From NCBI GenBank assembly GCA_963814955.1, contig CAWFEX010000011.1, forward strand, positions 62,001-126,000: a stretch of DNA of 64,000 nucleotides. The letters are read 5' to 3'. This DNA is from DATCJA01 sp963814955. Lineage in GTDB: Bacteria; Acidobacteriota; Vicinamibacteria; Vicinamibacterales; UBA2999. A model generated the notes under the pieces. It saw only the letters and a list, made by a program, of their open reading frames with translations. It had not been told where the DNA came from and ran no database searches. This document shows positions 1 through 8,389 of this stretch, in pieces; the stretch's first letter is position 1, and the number at the start of each line of letters is the position of its first letter. The translations under genes were made by a program, and so were the position numbers.

Positions 1-664
1 GCCGGTGCGCCAGCGTTGCATCGGCATCGAGTTGCTTCGCCAGGCGATCGAGCTGGCGGCGGAGCACTTCCAGCACGCCTGGAGCGTTGTACTTTGTCGT
101 ACCGCCCGCACCGAGGAGCACATCGATACAGGCGCTCAGTCGCTGTGGTGACCGCTCGTAGGTCGCGATGACGTAATCCAGCGCGGTTCCGCGGTATTTT
201 CGTCGGAGGTTGTCGCAGTTCGGATTCGCGCCGTGAGCCAGGAGCCACTCGAGCGCCACCGGGTCCACCGATTCGCAGGGCGCAAAGATGATGGGGAACT
301 CTCCGTGCCACTCGGCGTTCACATCCGCACCGCAGGAGACGAGAAGCTCCATCATCGGGACGCGGTCGCCGAGCGCCGCTCTCATTAACGGGCCGTCCCC
401 GCCCTGATGCACGTCCGAGCCGTTTTCGATCATCCACCTGGCCATCGCCAGCCTCGTCAAACCGGGTGGCTCCCGCGGTACGCGGCATTCGGCAACCCAA
501 GTGAGGGGACCGTCTTTCCCATAGCCAATCGGCGCGCGGTGAAGGTTCGGATTGCGCGTCATCATCGTCTTGACGCGCTCGATGTCATTGACGTCGATCG
601 CCTGTTTGAGTTGTCTCATCTCCTCCAGAGATTCGACATGCGCCTCGTGCGGATCAGCCGACAT
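1..664 (-). CDS. Ankyrin-repeat protein (3' end beyond window)
   Basis: Reading leftward from an ATG at 664 gives 221 uninterrupted codons that run off the window edge, so the C-terminus is missing. AAGGAG lies 6 nt before the ATG and decides the start. The protein begins MSADPHEAHV and has no signal peptide. Ankyrin-type helix pairs are visible around residues 88-118 (PLMRAALGDRVPMMELLVS followed by CGADVN) and 133-150 (ALEWLLAHGANPN). Ankyrin repeats mediate protein-protein contact, and the partner is unknown. It lies 79 bp downstream of greB on the same strand. Function beyond the fold cannot be said. Confidence 0.72.
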   Translation of the reverse strand, partial: MSADPHEAHVESLEEMRQLKQAIDVNDIERVKTMMTRNPNLHRAPIGYGKDGPLTWVAECRVPREPPGLTRLAMARWMIENGSDVHQGGDGPLMRAALGDRVPMMELLVSCGADVNAEWHGEFPIIFAPCESVDPVALEWLLAHGANPNCDNLRRKYRGTALDYVIATYERSPQRLSACIDVLLGAGGTTKYNAPGVLEVLRRQLDRLAKQLDADATLAHR

Positions 665-743
665 ACCGATCTCCTTTTCATCGAAGCGCCCGAACGGCCA
701 GGGTGCGACAGAATCGCGCTGACTGCGTGTTCTGGCCAGCCGC

Positions 744-1385
744 CTAACCGGAGCGGGGACGTGCCTTCGTCGTGGCCTCGGCCCCAAGCGGTTCGCGGAA
801 GGACTCTACGGCGATGCGCTCGTAACGCACCTCGAGGATCTGCAGTTGCTCGGTGGTGCCCGGCGCGTGAAGGACCACGCGGTCGCCTGGTCCGGACTTC
901 ATCAGTGCGCGCGCCAGTGGCGAGATCCAGCTGACGTGGTTGCGATCCAGATCGACTTCGTCGAGGCCGACGATGCTCACCACGCGCTCCGTTCCGGCGG
1001 CGTTGGCGTAGCGCACGGTGGCCCCGAAGAAGACGTGCGTCGCCGCCCGCCCCACTCTCGGGGCTTGCGGGTCCACCACTTCTGCGACCTCGATTCGTTT
1101 CGTGAGAAAACGAATCCGTCGATCGATCTGGCGGAGCCGCCGTTTGCCGTACTGATAGTCTGCGTTTTCGCTGCGATCGCCATTGCTCGCCGCCCAGGCG
1201 ACCACCTCTGTTACCGCCGGCCGCTCCCTGGTGAGCAGAAACCGTAGCTCGTCTCTGAGTCGCTGCAAGCCGCTCGGTGTTATGTAGTTTTTGACTCCCG
1301 CGGGCTGAGCGTGTGCGGCCTCATCCGCGACGTTATCGTCCTCGTCGCCCGTGCCATCGGATTCCTTGGTGAACGCCTTGCTCAT
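744..1385 (-). CDS. greB: Transcription elongation factor GreB
   Basis: GreB rescues backtracked RNA polymerase by stimulating transcript cleavage in the secondary channel. About 40 residues of an acidic, Gln/Ala-containing N-terminal extension precede the coiled coil (residues about 40-110), which carries the family hallmark ASNGDRSENADYQYGKRRLR with the D/E pair of the cleavage tip. The C-terminal FKBP-like domain includes FFGATVRY and ISPLARALMKSGPGDRVV. The frame is open 18 nt further upstream, but MSKAFTKES matches the usual start of long GreB proteins, so 1385 is preferred. The extra C-terminal tail (LGAEATTKARPRSG) is not conserved. Confidence 0.93.
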   Translation of the reverse strand: MSKAFTKESDGTGDEDDNVADEAAHAQPAGVKNYITPSGLQRLRDELRFLLTRERPAVTEVVAWAASNGDRSENADYQYGKRRLRQIDRRIRFLTKRIEVAEVVDPQAPRVGRAATHVFFGATVRYANAAGTERVVSIVGLDEVDLDRNHVSWISPLARALMKSGPGDRVVLHAPGTTEQLQILEVRYERIAVESFREPLGAEATTKARPRSG

Positions 1386-1512
1386 ACGGCTGCACCAATT
1401 CAATCACGACTCCAGGCGGGGTCTATGTATCCGCCGAAAATTGAGCCATTTGCTCCTTTCGCCAACGGAATCGCGCGAACTTGACACGTGCGGCCCCGGA
1501 CGGGCGCATGTC

Positions 1513-1518
1513 TATAAT
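1513..1518 (+). promoter_or_regulatory. Consensus -10 hexamer upstream of the FG-GAP gene
   Basis: A perfect TATAAT sits 9 nt before the ATG at 1528, preceded by TGTC (near-extended -10). TTGACA occurs at 1481-1486, but the 26-bp gap is too long for a canonical pair. If the hexamer is used, the transcript would start within a few nt of the start codon and be almost leaderless. Confidence 0.4.
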
Positions 1519-1527
1519 CTGGGGCTG

Positions 1528-2643
1528 ATGAAGTCCTGCCGCTTCACCCTCGCGGTCGTTCTCCTCTTCGGGTTGACTGTTTCCGGACAGCAACCTTCGA
1601 TGCGCTTCGATCGTGTTCAGCTGCTGGAAGAGACATCCGAAACGTCCGCCAACGTCAGCCTTGGCGACTTGAACGGGGACGGTCATCTTGATTTGATGCT
1701 GGCGAAAGGGCGGCACTGGCCGCTGGTCGATCAGGTACTGCTGAACGATGGCAAGGGGAACATCCTGGCAAAACCTCTCGGGACCGCCGATCGCACCTAC
1801 GCCGGACTCCTCGTCGACCTCGACGGCGATCGAGACCTTGATGTGGTGGTCAGCAACGACGACCCCGATCCGAAACGAGTGTATTTGAACGATGGACGGG
1901 CGAATTTCACGCCTGGGTCGATGTTCGGGAAACCGGAGTGGCCAACGCGGAATGTGTCTGTTGCGGATCTCGACGGCGATGCTCTGCCCGACATCATCGT
2001 CGCCAACCGCACCGGGGATGACAGCGGCTTCAACTATGTGTGCCTCAATCGGGGCGGAGGAAGATTCGATGCGGACTGCATGGCAGTCAGCCGCGAATCA
2101 ACCACGACGATCACGCCGGCGGACTTTGACGGCGACGGCCGCATTGATCTGGCGGTCCCTCATCGTGAGGGAGGACAGAGCTTCGTCTATTTCAACGATG
2201 GCAAGACGGCGTTTGCCCGGCGGGTGGCGTTCGGACCGGCGTCCAGCGCCATTCGCATGTCGGCGGCCGCCGATGTCAACAGCGATGGACGCATGGACCT
2301 TGCGGTGATCGATCAACGCTCGGGTCCTGCGATTTACCTCCAGCGGCCGGACGGCAAGTTTGGCGACCGGTTGCCATTGGGCAATCACACCGCCGCCCCG
2401 TATGCGCTCGCCGTCGCGGATCTGAATCGGGACGCGAAGGTGGACATCATCGTGGGCAATGTCGAAGCGCGGTCCGTTGTCTACTTCAACGACGACGGCC
2501 GCACGTTTCATTCTCTCGAATTCGGCGACAACAAGGGCACCGCCTATGGCATCGCGACCGGCGATGTCGATGAAGATGGCGTAATGGATATCGCAGTAGC
2601 CCGTTCGGAAGCGCCGAACGTTCTTTACTTCGGAAGTCGCTGA
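1528..2643 (+). CDS. Exported FG-GAP/VCBS-repeat propeller protein
   Basis: This is a 371-residue exported protein. A signal peptide occupies about residues 1-20 (MKSCRFTLAVVLLFGLTVSG). Seven FG-GAP/VCBS-type repeats follow, each with a calcium-loop signature such as DLNGDGHLDL, DLDGDRDLDV, DLDGDALPDI, DFDGDGRIDL, DVNSDGRMDL, DLNRDAKVDI and DVDEDGVMDI. This predicts a seven-bladed beta-propeller binding Ca2+ in the periplasm or on the surface. The frame stays open to 1351, but the signal peptide and the -10 box at 1513 support the 1528 start. The ligand is unknown. Such propellers usually act in adhesion or as protein scaffolds. Confidence 0.85.
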   Translation: MKSCRFTLAVVLLFGLTVSGQQPSMRFDRVQLLEETSETSANVSLGDLNGDGHLDLMLAKGRHWPLVDQVLLNDGKGNILAKPLGTADRTYAGLLVDLDGDRDLDVVVSNDDPDPKRVYLNDGRANFTPGSMFGKPEWPTRNVSVADLDGDALPDIIVANRTGDDSGFNYVCLNRGGGRFDADCMAVSRESTTTITPADFDGDGRIDLAVPHREGGQSFVYFNDGKTAFARRVAFGPASSAIRMSAAADVNSDGRMDLAVIDQRSGPAIYLQRPDGKFGDRLPLGNHTAAPYALAVADLNRDAKVDIIVGNVEARSVVYFNDDGRTFHSLEFGDNKGTAYGIATGDVDEDGVMDIAVARSEAPNVLYFGSR

Positions 2644-2688
2644 TCTATCTGCTTCTGACATCATGGCGCCGACACTGGAGGAACGACG

Positions 2689-3396
2689 ATGCGCTTCATT
2701 GCACTGATTCTGGCGATAGTGGTTCTGTCATCACCGCGGGCAGCTTCCGCTCAGGAATGGGGGGAGTTCGCCAGCAAGGAGAGCGGGTTCACGGTCAACT
2801 TTCCCGGCCAGCCACGGGTGTCGCAGATCAGCTTCAAATCGGAATACGGCTACATGCTGCCGGCACAGGTTTACAGCGCCGAGCGCGGGCCCGAGCGCTA
2901 CTCCGTGACCGTGGTCGACTATAGCGGCATCGAGCGGATGGGGATCGCGCGGGCGAAAGGGTGTCCTCCGGGCGCCGAGCCTTGCACGGGCTCCATGAAC
3001 ACAGGCCCGGGCTACTGGAAGATGGACGTCGGTGGGGCCATCGTCTACGTGACCTGGCAGTTCATCCAGCGCAATGCCAAGGTGACGCACTTGATGTGGA
3101 ACTTCGTGGACCTGGTGGAGGGCCAGCAGCTGCAGCTCACGAACAACTCCGACCAGTCGCGGACGTTCGTCTTCATCACCATGCACCTCGACCGCCTCTA
3201 CATCTTCGAGGGCACCGTGCCTGCTGGTAACCCGGAGCCCGGTCTGTTCCAACAGTCGGTCGGGTTCCTCGACTACAACGGACGAAGAGTCCGTTATCAG
3301 TACGTCTACAACAATCGGTTTCCGGCACCGCCGCTCACGGGTGGCGGCGGCACGCCGGCACTGTCTCCGGCCGGAGCGCTCCCCACGCCGCGCTGA
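2689..3396 (+). CDS. Exported conserved protein, four-member paralog family (copy 1)
   Basis: The 235-residue protein has a signal peptide (MRFIALILAIVVLSSPRAASA, then QEW). It belongs to a family with four members in this window (2689, 21664, 35961, 43098). Shared blocks are FPGQPRV near residue 40, SEYG..LPA..YS, RYSVTVVDYS near residue 75, QLQLTN, RLYIFEGTVP and GLFQQSVGFLD. The Cys pair in KGCPPGAEPC recurs in copies 3 and 4, and a disulfide is plausible. The tail is Gly/Pro-rich. A Shine-Dalgarno GGAGG precedes the ATG. No catalytic motif was recognised, so the function is unknown. Confidence 0.82.
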   Translation: MRFIALILAIVVLSSPRAASAQEWGEFASKESGFTVNFPGQPRVSQISFKSEYGYMLPAQVYSAERGPERYSVTVVDYSGIERMGIARAKGCPPGAEPCTGSMNTGPGYWKMDVGGAIVYVTWQFIQRNAKVTHLMWNFVDLVEGQQLQLTNNSDQSRTFVFITMHLDRLYIFEGTVPAGNPEPGLFQQSVGFLDYNGRRVRYQYVYNNRFPAPPLTGGGGTPALSPAGALPTPR

Positions 3397-3412
3397 GCGT
3401 GGGCGCTTCGCG

Positions 3413-4653
3413 CTACGTCTGCCGTTCCTCCCACACGCGGCACAACTCGACGATCACCGCGACGGCCCTGTCAAGGTCCTGCGCCGACACCCACTCGAGC
3501 CTGGAGTGAAAGTTGTGCTCTCCGGCGAACAGATTCGGCGTCGGCAGACCCATGAATGAGAGCCGCGCGCCGTCGGTCCCTCCGCGAATCGGCTTCGGGC
3601 GCACGGCCAGGCCAACGCGCTCGATAGCCTGCCGCGCGCAGTCCGCGACTTCCGGGTGCCGCTGGAGCACCTCGCGCATGTTGCGGTACGACTCTTCGAG
3701 CTCGATGGTGACCGTGGCGCCGGGATGATCGACAACGGTCGCGTGTGCCAGGACCTCGAGCCGTTGCTCGCGATCGTGCAGGCGGTGCTGGTCGAAATCG
3801 CGGATGAGCACCCTCACTGATGTGCGGTCCACGCGGGCATCCAGGACGTAGGGATGCGCGAACCCCTCGTACTCGTCGGTCGTCTCGGGCGCTTCGCCCG
3901 GCGGAAGCCGCGTGAGGAAATCGGCGGCGACCTTGATCGCATTGACCATCCGTTGTTTCGCGTATCCGGGATGGGTGTTGAATCCCTGGAACGTGAAGGT
4001 CATCGAGTCGGCGGAGAAATTCTCGATCTCGAGCTCGCCGCGGCTGCCCCCGTCCAGCGTGTAGGCGCAAAGGGCACCGAAACGGGCGACGTCGAAGTGC
4101 GCCGTGCCACGTCCGATTTCCTCGTCGGGCGTAAAGGCGATCCGCACCGCTCCGTGCCGGATTTCCGGGTGCGCTATCAGATATTCCGCCGCCGCCATGA
4201 TCTCGGCGACACCCGCCTTGTCGTCCGCGCCCAGCAGCGTCAATCCCGACGCGGTGACGATGTCCTCGCCGATGCACGCCGAGAGCGACGGGTTGTCCGC
4301 CAGCCGCAGCACCAGCGTCGGATCGTCCGGCAGAACGAGATCGCGGCCGTCGTATTGCGTATGCACGACGGGTCTCACGTTGTCGCCCGGCATCTCGGGC
4401 GACGTGTCGACATGGGCGATGAAGCCGATCGGTGGGAACGCCGGCGCGTCCAGTCGTGGCGGGCACAGTCGCCATCAGCACGCCATGTTCACTGACTTCT
4501 GCATCCAACGACGCCCATCGAGTGCAACTCGGACGCGAGCAGGTTCAGCAATACGAGTTGTCCAGGCGTGCTCGGCGAAGTGGACGACTGGTCGTCGGAG
4601 CGCGTGTCGATTTGGACGTACCGAAGAAAGCGTTCGAGCGCCGATGTACGCAT
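3413..4653 (-). pseudogene. pepT: Peptidase T (tripeptide aminopeptidase), frame broken twice
   Basis: Peptidase T is a cytoplasmic di-zinc M20B exopeptidase that removes N-terminal residues from tripeptides. All expected parts are present but lie in three frames. ATG 4653 encodes MRTSALERFLRYVQIDTRSD and on to ELHSMG. One extra base near 4505 shifts to DAEVSEHGVLMATVPATT. A second near 4448 shifts to APAFPPIGFIAHVDTSPE. From there the frame is intact to the stop at 3413. Metal and catalytic motifs remain: AHVDTSPE, GADDKAGVA, TPDEEIGRG and the C-terminal NFHSRLEW. Restored length is about 412 residues, normal for PepT. It is either a recent pseudogene or a full gene with two consensus errors. 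It diverges from the oxygenase gene at 4710. Confidence 0.82.
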
Positions 4654-4709
4654 GGTGTCGTTATATAGGATGATGACGTGAAAGCAGTTCGAGTTCGCCG
4701 GATAGATTA

Positions 4710-5747
4710 ATGAGCCACAGCGTTTCGCCTGCCGCGCCGGTGCCTGTCATTGACGTGTCCCCGCTCGTGGCACGCACAGGGGACCGTTCTCGCGTTGCGT
4801 CAGAAATAGCGCGGGCCTGCCGCGACTCCGGATTCTTCTATATCGTCGGTCATTCGGTCGATGAGGCATTACAGCGTCGGCTCGAGGACGCCAGCCGGAG
4901 GTTCTTCGCCCAGGAACTCCCCGTAAAAATGGAGATCGCGATGGAGCGGGGCGGCCGCGCGTGGCGCGGCTATTTCCCGGTCGGCGCGGAGTTGACCTCG
5001 GGCAGGGCCGACGTGAAAGAAGGGGTCTATTTTGGCGCCGAGTTGGGGCCCGATCATCCGCGCGTCAGAGATGGGACGCCGCTGCACGGCGCGAACCTGT
5101 TTCCGCGCACCGTGCCTGAGCTGCGTGAGGCGGTCCTCACGTACATGGATGCAATGACACAGCTCGGCCACGCACTGATGGAAGGAATCGCGTTGAGCCT
5201 TGGTTTCGAGGCTTCGTACTTCGCCGATCGCTACACTCGGGATCCACTTACGTTGTTTCGGATCTTCAACTACCCGGGCAATCCATCACTTCCAGACGAT
5301 GAGCCGCGTTGGGGCGTGGGCGAGCACACCGATTACGGTCTGCTGACCATTCTGAGACAGGATGATACTGGCGGGCTCCAGGTGAAGTCAGGCGGCGGCT
5401 GGAGGCCAGCGCCGCCAATCCCCGGCACGTTTCTCTGCAATATCGGGGACATGCTCGATCGCATGACGGCGGGGCAGTACAAGTCGACGCCCCATCGCGT
5501 CCAGAACGTGACGCGGCGGGATCGGCTCTCGTTTCCTTTCTTCTTTGACCCGAACTTCAACGCCGCCATCAAGCCGATCGTCGAGGTCGACGCGACGCTC
5601 GCCACGGACGATCGCGTCACTCGGTGGGACCACGCGAGCGTCCACGATTTCGAAGGGACCTACGGCGACTACATACTCGCCAAGGTCGCGAAGGTATTCC
5701 CGCAGCTCAGAAGGACTGTCGATGCGGGTCGGCGTGGGTCCGGCTAA
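4710..5747 (+). CDS. 2-oxoglutarate/Fe(II)-dependent oxygenase, isopenicillin N synthase-like
   Basis: This 345-residue non-heme iron oxygenase has the plant/fungal DIOX_N segment (VPVIDVSPL, CRDSGFFYIVGH) at residues about 10-120 and the jelly-roll 2OG-FeII_Oxy domain at about 180-300. The Fe(II) triad is visible as HTD in GEHTDYGLLTIL and the distal His in STPHRV. RLSFPFF supplies the Arg-x-Ser that holds the 2-oxoglutarate carboxylate. The family hydroxylates or cyclises small molecules, but the substrate is not predictable. The last codons and the TAA stop lie inside a palindromic repeat, so the Gly-Ser-Gly tail is repeat-encoded. Confidence 0.88.
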   Translation: MSHSVSPAAPVPVIDVSPLVARTGDRSRVASEIARACRDSGFFYIVGHSVDEALQRRLEDASRRFFAQELPVKMEIAMERGGRAWRGYFPVGAELTSGRADVKEGVYFGAELGPDHPRVRDGTPLHGANLFPRTVPELREAVLTYMDAMTQLGHALMEGIALSLGFEASYFADRYTRDPLTLFRIFNYPGNPSLPDDEPRWGVGEHTDYGLLTILRQDDTGGLQVKSGGGWRPAPPIPGTFLCNIGDMLDRMTAGQYKSTPHRVQNVTRRDRLSFPFFFDPNFNAAIKPIVEVDATLATDDRVTRWDHASVHDFEGTYGDYILAKVAKVFPQLRRTVDAGRRGSG

Positions 5748-5830
5748 AGCCGGACACTACGTCTGCTTCATGGGTCCGGCTAAAGCCGGACACTACGTCT
5801 GCTTGAGTAGTGTCCGCCTTTCAGGCGGAC
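5736..5830. repeat. Tandem pair plus third variant of the intergenic palindrome
   Basis: Two 36-bp direct units (5736-5771 and 5772-5807, diverging at the end) each contain the hairpin GTCCGGC-TAAA-GCCGGAC followed by ACTACGTCTGCTT. A third palindrome with different arms, GTCCGCC-TTTC-AGGCGGAC, follows at about 5809-5830 in the opposite orientation (TAGTG on its left). The first unit overlaps the stop codon of the oxygenase gene. Confidence 0.85.
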
Positions 5831-5845
5831 CCGGCGTCGGTCCGG

Positions 5846-7474
5846 CTAATTTCGCTGAGCGGTGAGACCACTCGTCCCAATCGCCTCGCCCGCGACAACC
5901 AGTTCCACCCGTCGATTCTGTTGTCGTCCAGCCGCGGTATCGTTCGAGGCCACTGGCTGGGTTTCGCCGAATCCTGCCGTTCCCACGGCCGTCGAGGCAA
6001 TGCCTTGCGCCACGAGATAAGTACGCACTGAGCCCGCCCGGTTCTCGGAGAGGCGCTGGTTGTAGCTCTCGTCTCCGACACTGTCGGTGTGACCCTCGAC
6101 TTGCAGCTGCAGTCCCGGCTGCGAAAGAAGCAAACCGGCGACTCGTGCGAGTTTCTCTCGCGTGCCCGGCTTCAACGTCGCGCTGCCGGTATCGAACAAC
6201 ACGTCGGAGATATTGACGATCAGGCCTCGGGCGGTTTCGCGTGTTTCGAGAATCGAGTTGAGCTGCTGCCGCAGCTGATCGCGAAGCGCGGCCTTTTCGC
6301 GCTCGGCTTGATCGGCGCTCGCTTGCGCGTGCCGCGCCTGCGCCTCTGCCGCGAGGCGGGCCGCTTCCGCCGCCGCTTTGTCGCGTTCGTACTGCGCGGC
6401 GGCAGCCCGTGCCTGCTGTGCCTGGGCTTCCGCCGCCAGGCGTGCCGCCTCCGCGACTGCTTTGTCGCGTTCAGCCGAGACCCGTGCGGTCTCGGCGTTG
6501 AGTCGCTCGATTTCGGCCAACCGGCGGGTCGCTTCTTCCGCGCGTGCGCGGTCGAGTGCCGCGGTTTCGCGCTGTTGCGCGAGCGCTCGTTGTTCCGCCT
6601 CGAAAGCCTCTTCCTGCTTCTGCAGTGAAATCAGCCGTGCGTCCTCCGCGGTTTGCACAGCCTGGCGCGCCGGCATCATGACGGCGTCGCTGCCGCGCTT
6701 CCGCGCCTGCGCTTGTTCGGCGTCGGTCAGGAGCCGGGTCGCCTTGAAATATGTGTCGTCCGCATAGCGATCGGCGCCGGCAAATCGAGCCAGCATCACG
6801 GCATTGCGGGCTTCAGCCAGATCCAGCGGGGCGCCAGGCTCGAGAGGCTTGAGCTTCAGCTGACGCGTGTCCTGATTCATCAGGTACGTTCCCCGCTTCA
6901 GCAGCTCGTACTTGGCCTGGATGACTTCGATGTTTCCCTTGGTGCCATCACGGACGCTGTTCTCCATCACCACCACATCGCTTGGCTGCGTGACGGCGAA
7001 GTAGGGTTCGGCAGTGAGGATCATGCCGAAGGCCTGCAGTTCGGTAGTGACGTGAATGCGCGCCTCGTCATTGTTGACGACCTGAACCTCGCCAAGGTTC
7101 GTCGCGCGGCCTTCCGGAGTGACGGCCCATAGCACGTAGGTGAGATATTCCGGGCCGAATTCGGTCGGAGGTTCGAGCCGATCGAACTTCGCATCGATGT
7201 CGATGTAGCCCTTCTTGCCCTGCACTTTGGCGTTGCCGAGCGCCTGCGGCATGAGGGCGGTACCTCTGAAGTCGATCTTCGTGTCGCCCTTGCGCGGTCG
7301 ATAGTTGATCGCCGGCGTTGTATGGCCGACGACAGTGACTCGGAACAGAGGGACCTGACCCTGTTGTGCCACCGTACCCGTCTGTTGGCTGGGATTGGGC
7401 GTCGTCTGAGCGATCGCGGTGCCTGCGACCAGACCACCAGCCACGAGGAGCATCGCCATGACTCGCTTACCCAT
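5846..7474 (-). CDS. OmpA-family peptidoglycan-binding envelope protein
   Basis: The protein has about 542 residues. The signal peptide is MGKRVMAMLLVAGGLVAGTA with cleavage near AIAQ. A beta-rich region (about residues 35-170, including KVQGKKGYIDIDAKFDRL) is followed by a long Ala/Glu/Arg coiled coil (about 260-410, with repeats of RLAAEAQAQQA type). A C-terminal OmpA domain (about 410-525) contains VLFDTGSATLKPG, VEGHTDSVGD, LSENRAGSVRTYL and NRRVELVV, the peptidoglycan (diaminopimelate)-binding fold. GGAGG precedes ATG 7474, which is preferred over the upstream in-frame ATG at 7513. It probably links the outer membrane to the cell wall. Confidence 0.9.
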   Translation of the reverse strand: MGKRVMAMLLVAGGLVAGTAIAQTTPNPSQQTGTVAQQGQVPLFRVTVVGHTTPAINYRPRKGDTKIDFRGTALMPQALGNAKVQGKKGYIDIDAKFDRLEPPTEFGPEYLTYVLWAVTPEGRATNLGEVQVVNNDEARIHVTTELQAFGMILTAEPYFAVTQPSDVVVMENSVRDGTKGNIEVIQAKYELLKRGTYLMNQDTRQLKLKPLEPGAPLDLAEARNAVMLARFAGADRYADDTYFKATRLLTDAEQAQARKRGSDAVMMPARQAVQTAEDARLISLQKQEEAFEAEQRALAQQRETAALDRARAEEATRRLAEIERLNAETARVSAERDKAVAEAARLAAEAQAQQARAAAAQYERDKAAAEAARLAAEAQARHAQASADQAEREKAALRDQLRQQLNSILETRETARGLIVNISDVLFDTGSATLKPGTREKLARVAGLLLSQPGLQLQVEGHTDSVGDESYNQRLSENRAGSVRTYLVAQGIASTAVGTAGFGETQPVASNDTAAGRQQNRRVELVVAGEAIGTSGLTAQRN

Positions 7475-7788
7475 GGAAGGCCTCCAGACGAAACGCGAAA
7501 ACTTCTCCGTCACTTCGAACCTCAGCCATGGTCATTCCGCAACTTCCGGACCAGCCCTGGCGAACGCACTTTGGCGTTCAGTTGCGACAGCTACCACGCG
7601 CGCAGCGAGCCTGCCCGCGTGGCATGAATTTGGTCGGATCACACTTTTCGAGGCCGGGCGTTCAGATTCGCGATTGGCGCGAAGTTGAGCGCCGGTCATC
7701 TTCACCGCCTTTCACTCGCAGGGTGTCAGCGCGCTAGGGGTTTTTCCTGATTTACCGCCTCGCCGAGGGCTCGCTACCATGCAGCGCG
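7475..7788. other. Divergent intergenic region, 314 bp
   Basis: No coding sequence is supported here. It must hold the promoters of the OmpA gene (leftward) and the 7789 gene (rightward). At 7734-7747 the reverse strand reads GGAAAAACCCCTAG, which nearly matches GGAAAAACCCTAG at 52076-52088 upstream of the MEDS gene. No hairpin terminator was seen. Confidence 0.45.
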
Positions 7789-8295
7789 ATGAGTGTCCTG
7801 GCGATCATCACGAGCATCGTGGCGCTCGGCGTCGCGATTGCCGCGTTGCGTCAAGCGCGAACGGCGTTCCGCTTTGGTCACCGCCCGGTCATTCGCGTCG
7901 TCGCGGCGTTCATGCCGACGATGGGTGTGCTGGGCAGCGCGAGTGCGGCGGAACTCGAGCTCGGCGCCGCGATTCTGAAGAACATCGGCCGAGGTCCCGG
8001 GGTCAATATCACCGCATTCGATCCCGAAAATTCGACGCTTATTGCGGGTGTGGACGTCGTGGAACCAGTTCGACCCGGCCACGACGAAACGAATCGGTCG
8101 GGTCGCATCTCACTCGCGCTGACCCGACCCATGGTGATGCACGCGACCTACGAGCTGTATTACCAGGACACGTTGGGAGCCTGGCATCTCACCCGGTTTC
8201 GCGCGCGGCCTGGCAAGATCGAATGCGCATTCGTCGGGGAAGTGAAGACCATTCCTCCTGAAGTGGAAGCTCGGGCCACCGTGGCGTCCATCTAG
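7789..8295 (+). CDS. Membrane-anchored conserved hypothetical protein
   Basis: This 168-residue protein was not recognised. One N-terminal membrane anchor (MSVLAIITSIVALGVAIAAL) precedes a basic stretch (RQARTAFRFGHRP) and a beta-rich domain with AAILKNIGRGPGVNITAF, a pattern seen in small anchored proteins of unknown role. ATG 7789 is chosen because the anchor begins directly there. No operon partner is evident: the neighbour upstream is divergent and the VKOR gene starts 94 bp downstream on the same strand. Confidence 0.6.
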   Translation: MSVLAIITSIVALGVAIAALRQARTAFRFGHRPVIRVVAAFMPTMGVLGSASAAELELGAAILKNIGRGPGVNITAFDPENSTLIAGVDVVEPVRPGHDETNRSGRISLALTRPMVMHATYELYYQDTLGAWHLTRFRARPGKIECAFVGEVKTIPPEVEARATVASI

Positions 8296-8389
8296 GTCCC
8301 AGGACCGAACCTTCTCAGCCTCTCCACGGCAGGAGCGTCTCCGCGTCTCTTTCTGCAACCCGTTCGGGTACTATTCTGGCGGGGCGAGA

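Noticed and set aside
3471..4508. 345-codon frame overlapping pepT
   Set aside because: Only its first 20 or so codons carry pepT sequence, as the middle segment between two frame breaks; the rest is Arg-rich shadow.
5736..5830. CRISPR-like direct repeats of 36 bp
   Set aside because: Only two copies, no spacer between them, and the same hairpin occurs at 14941 alone. It is a palindromic repeat, not an array, and no cas gene is present.
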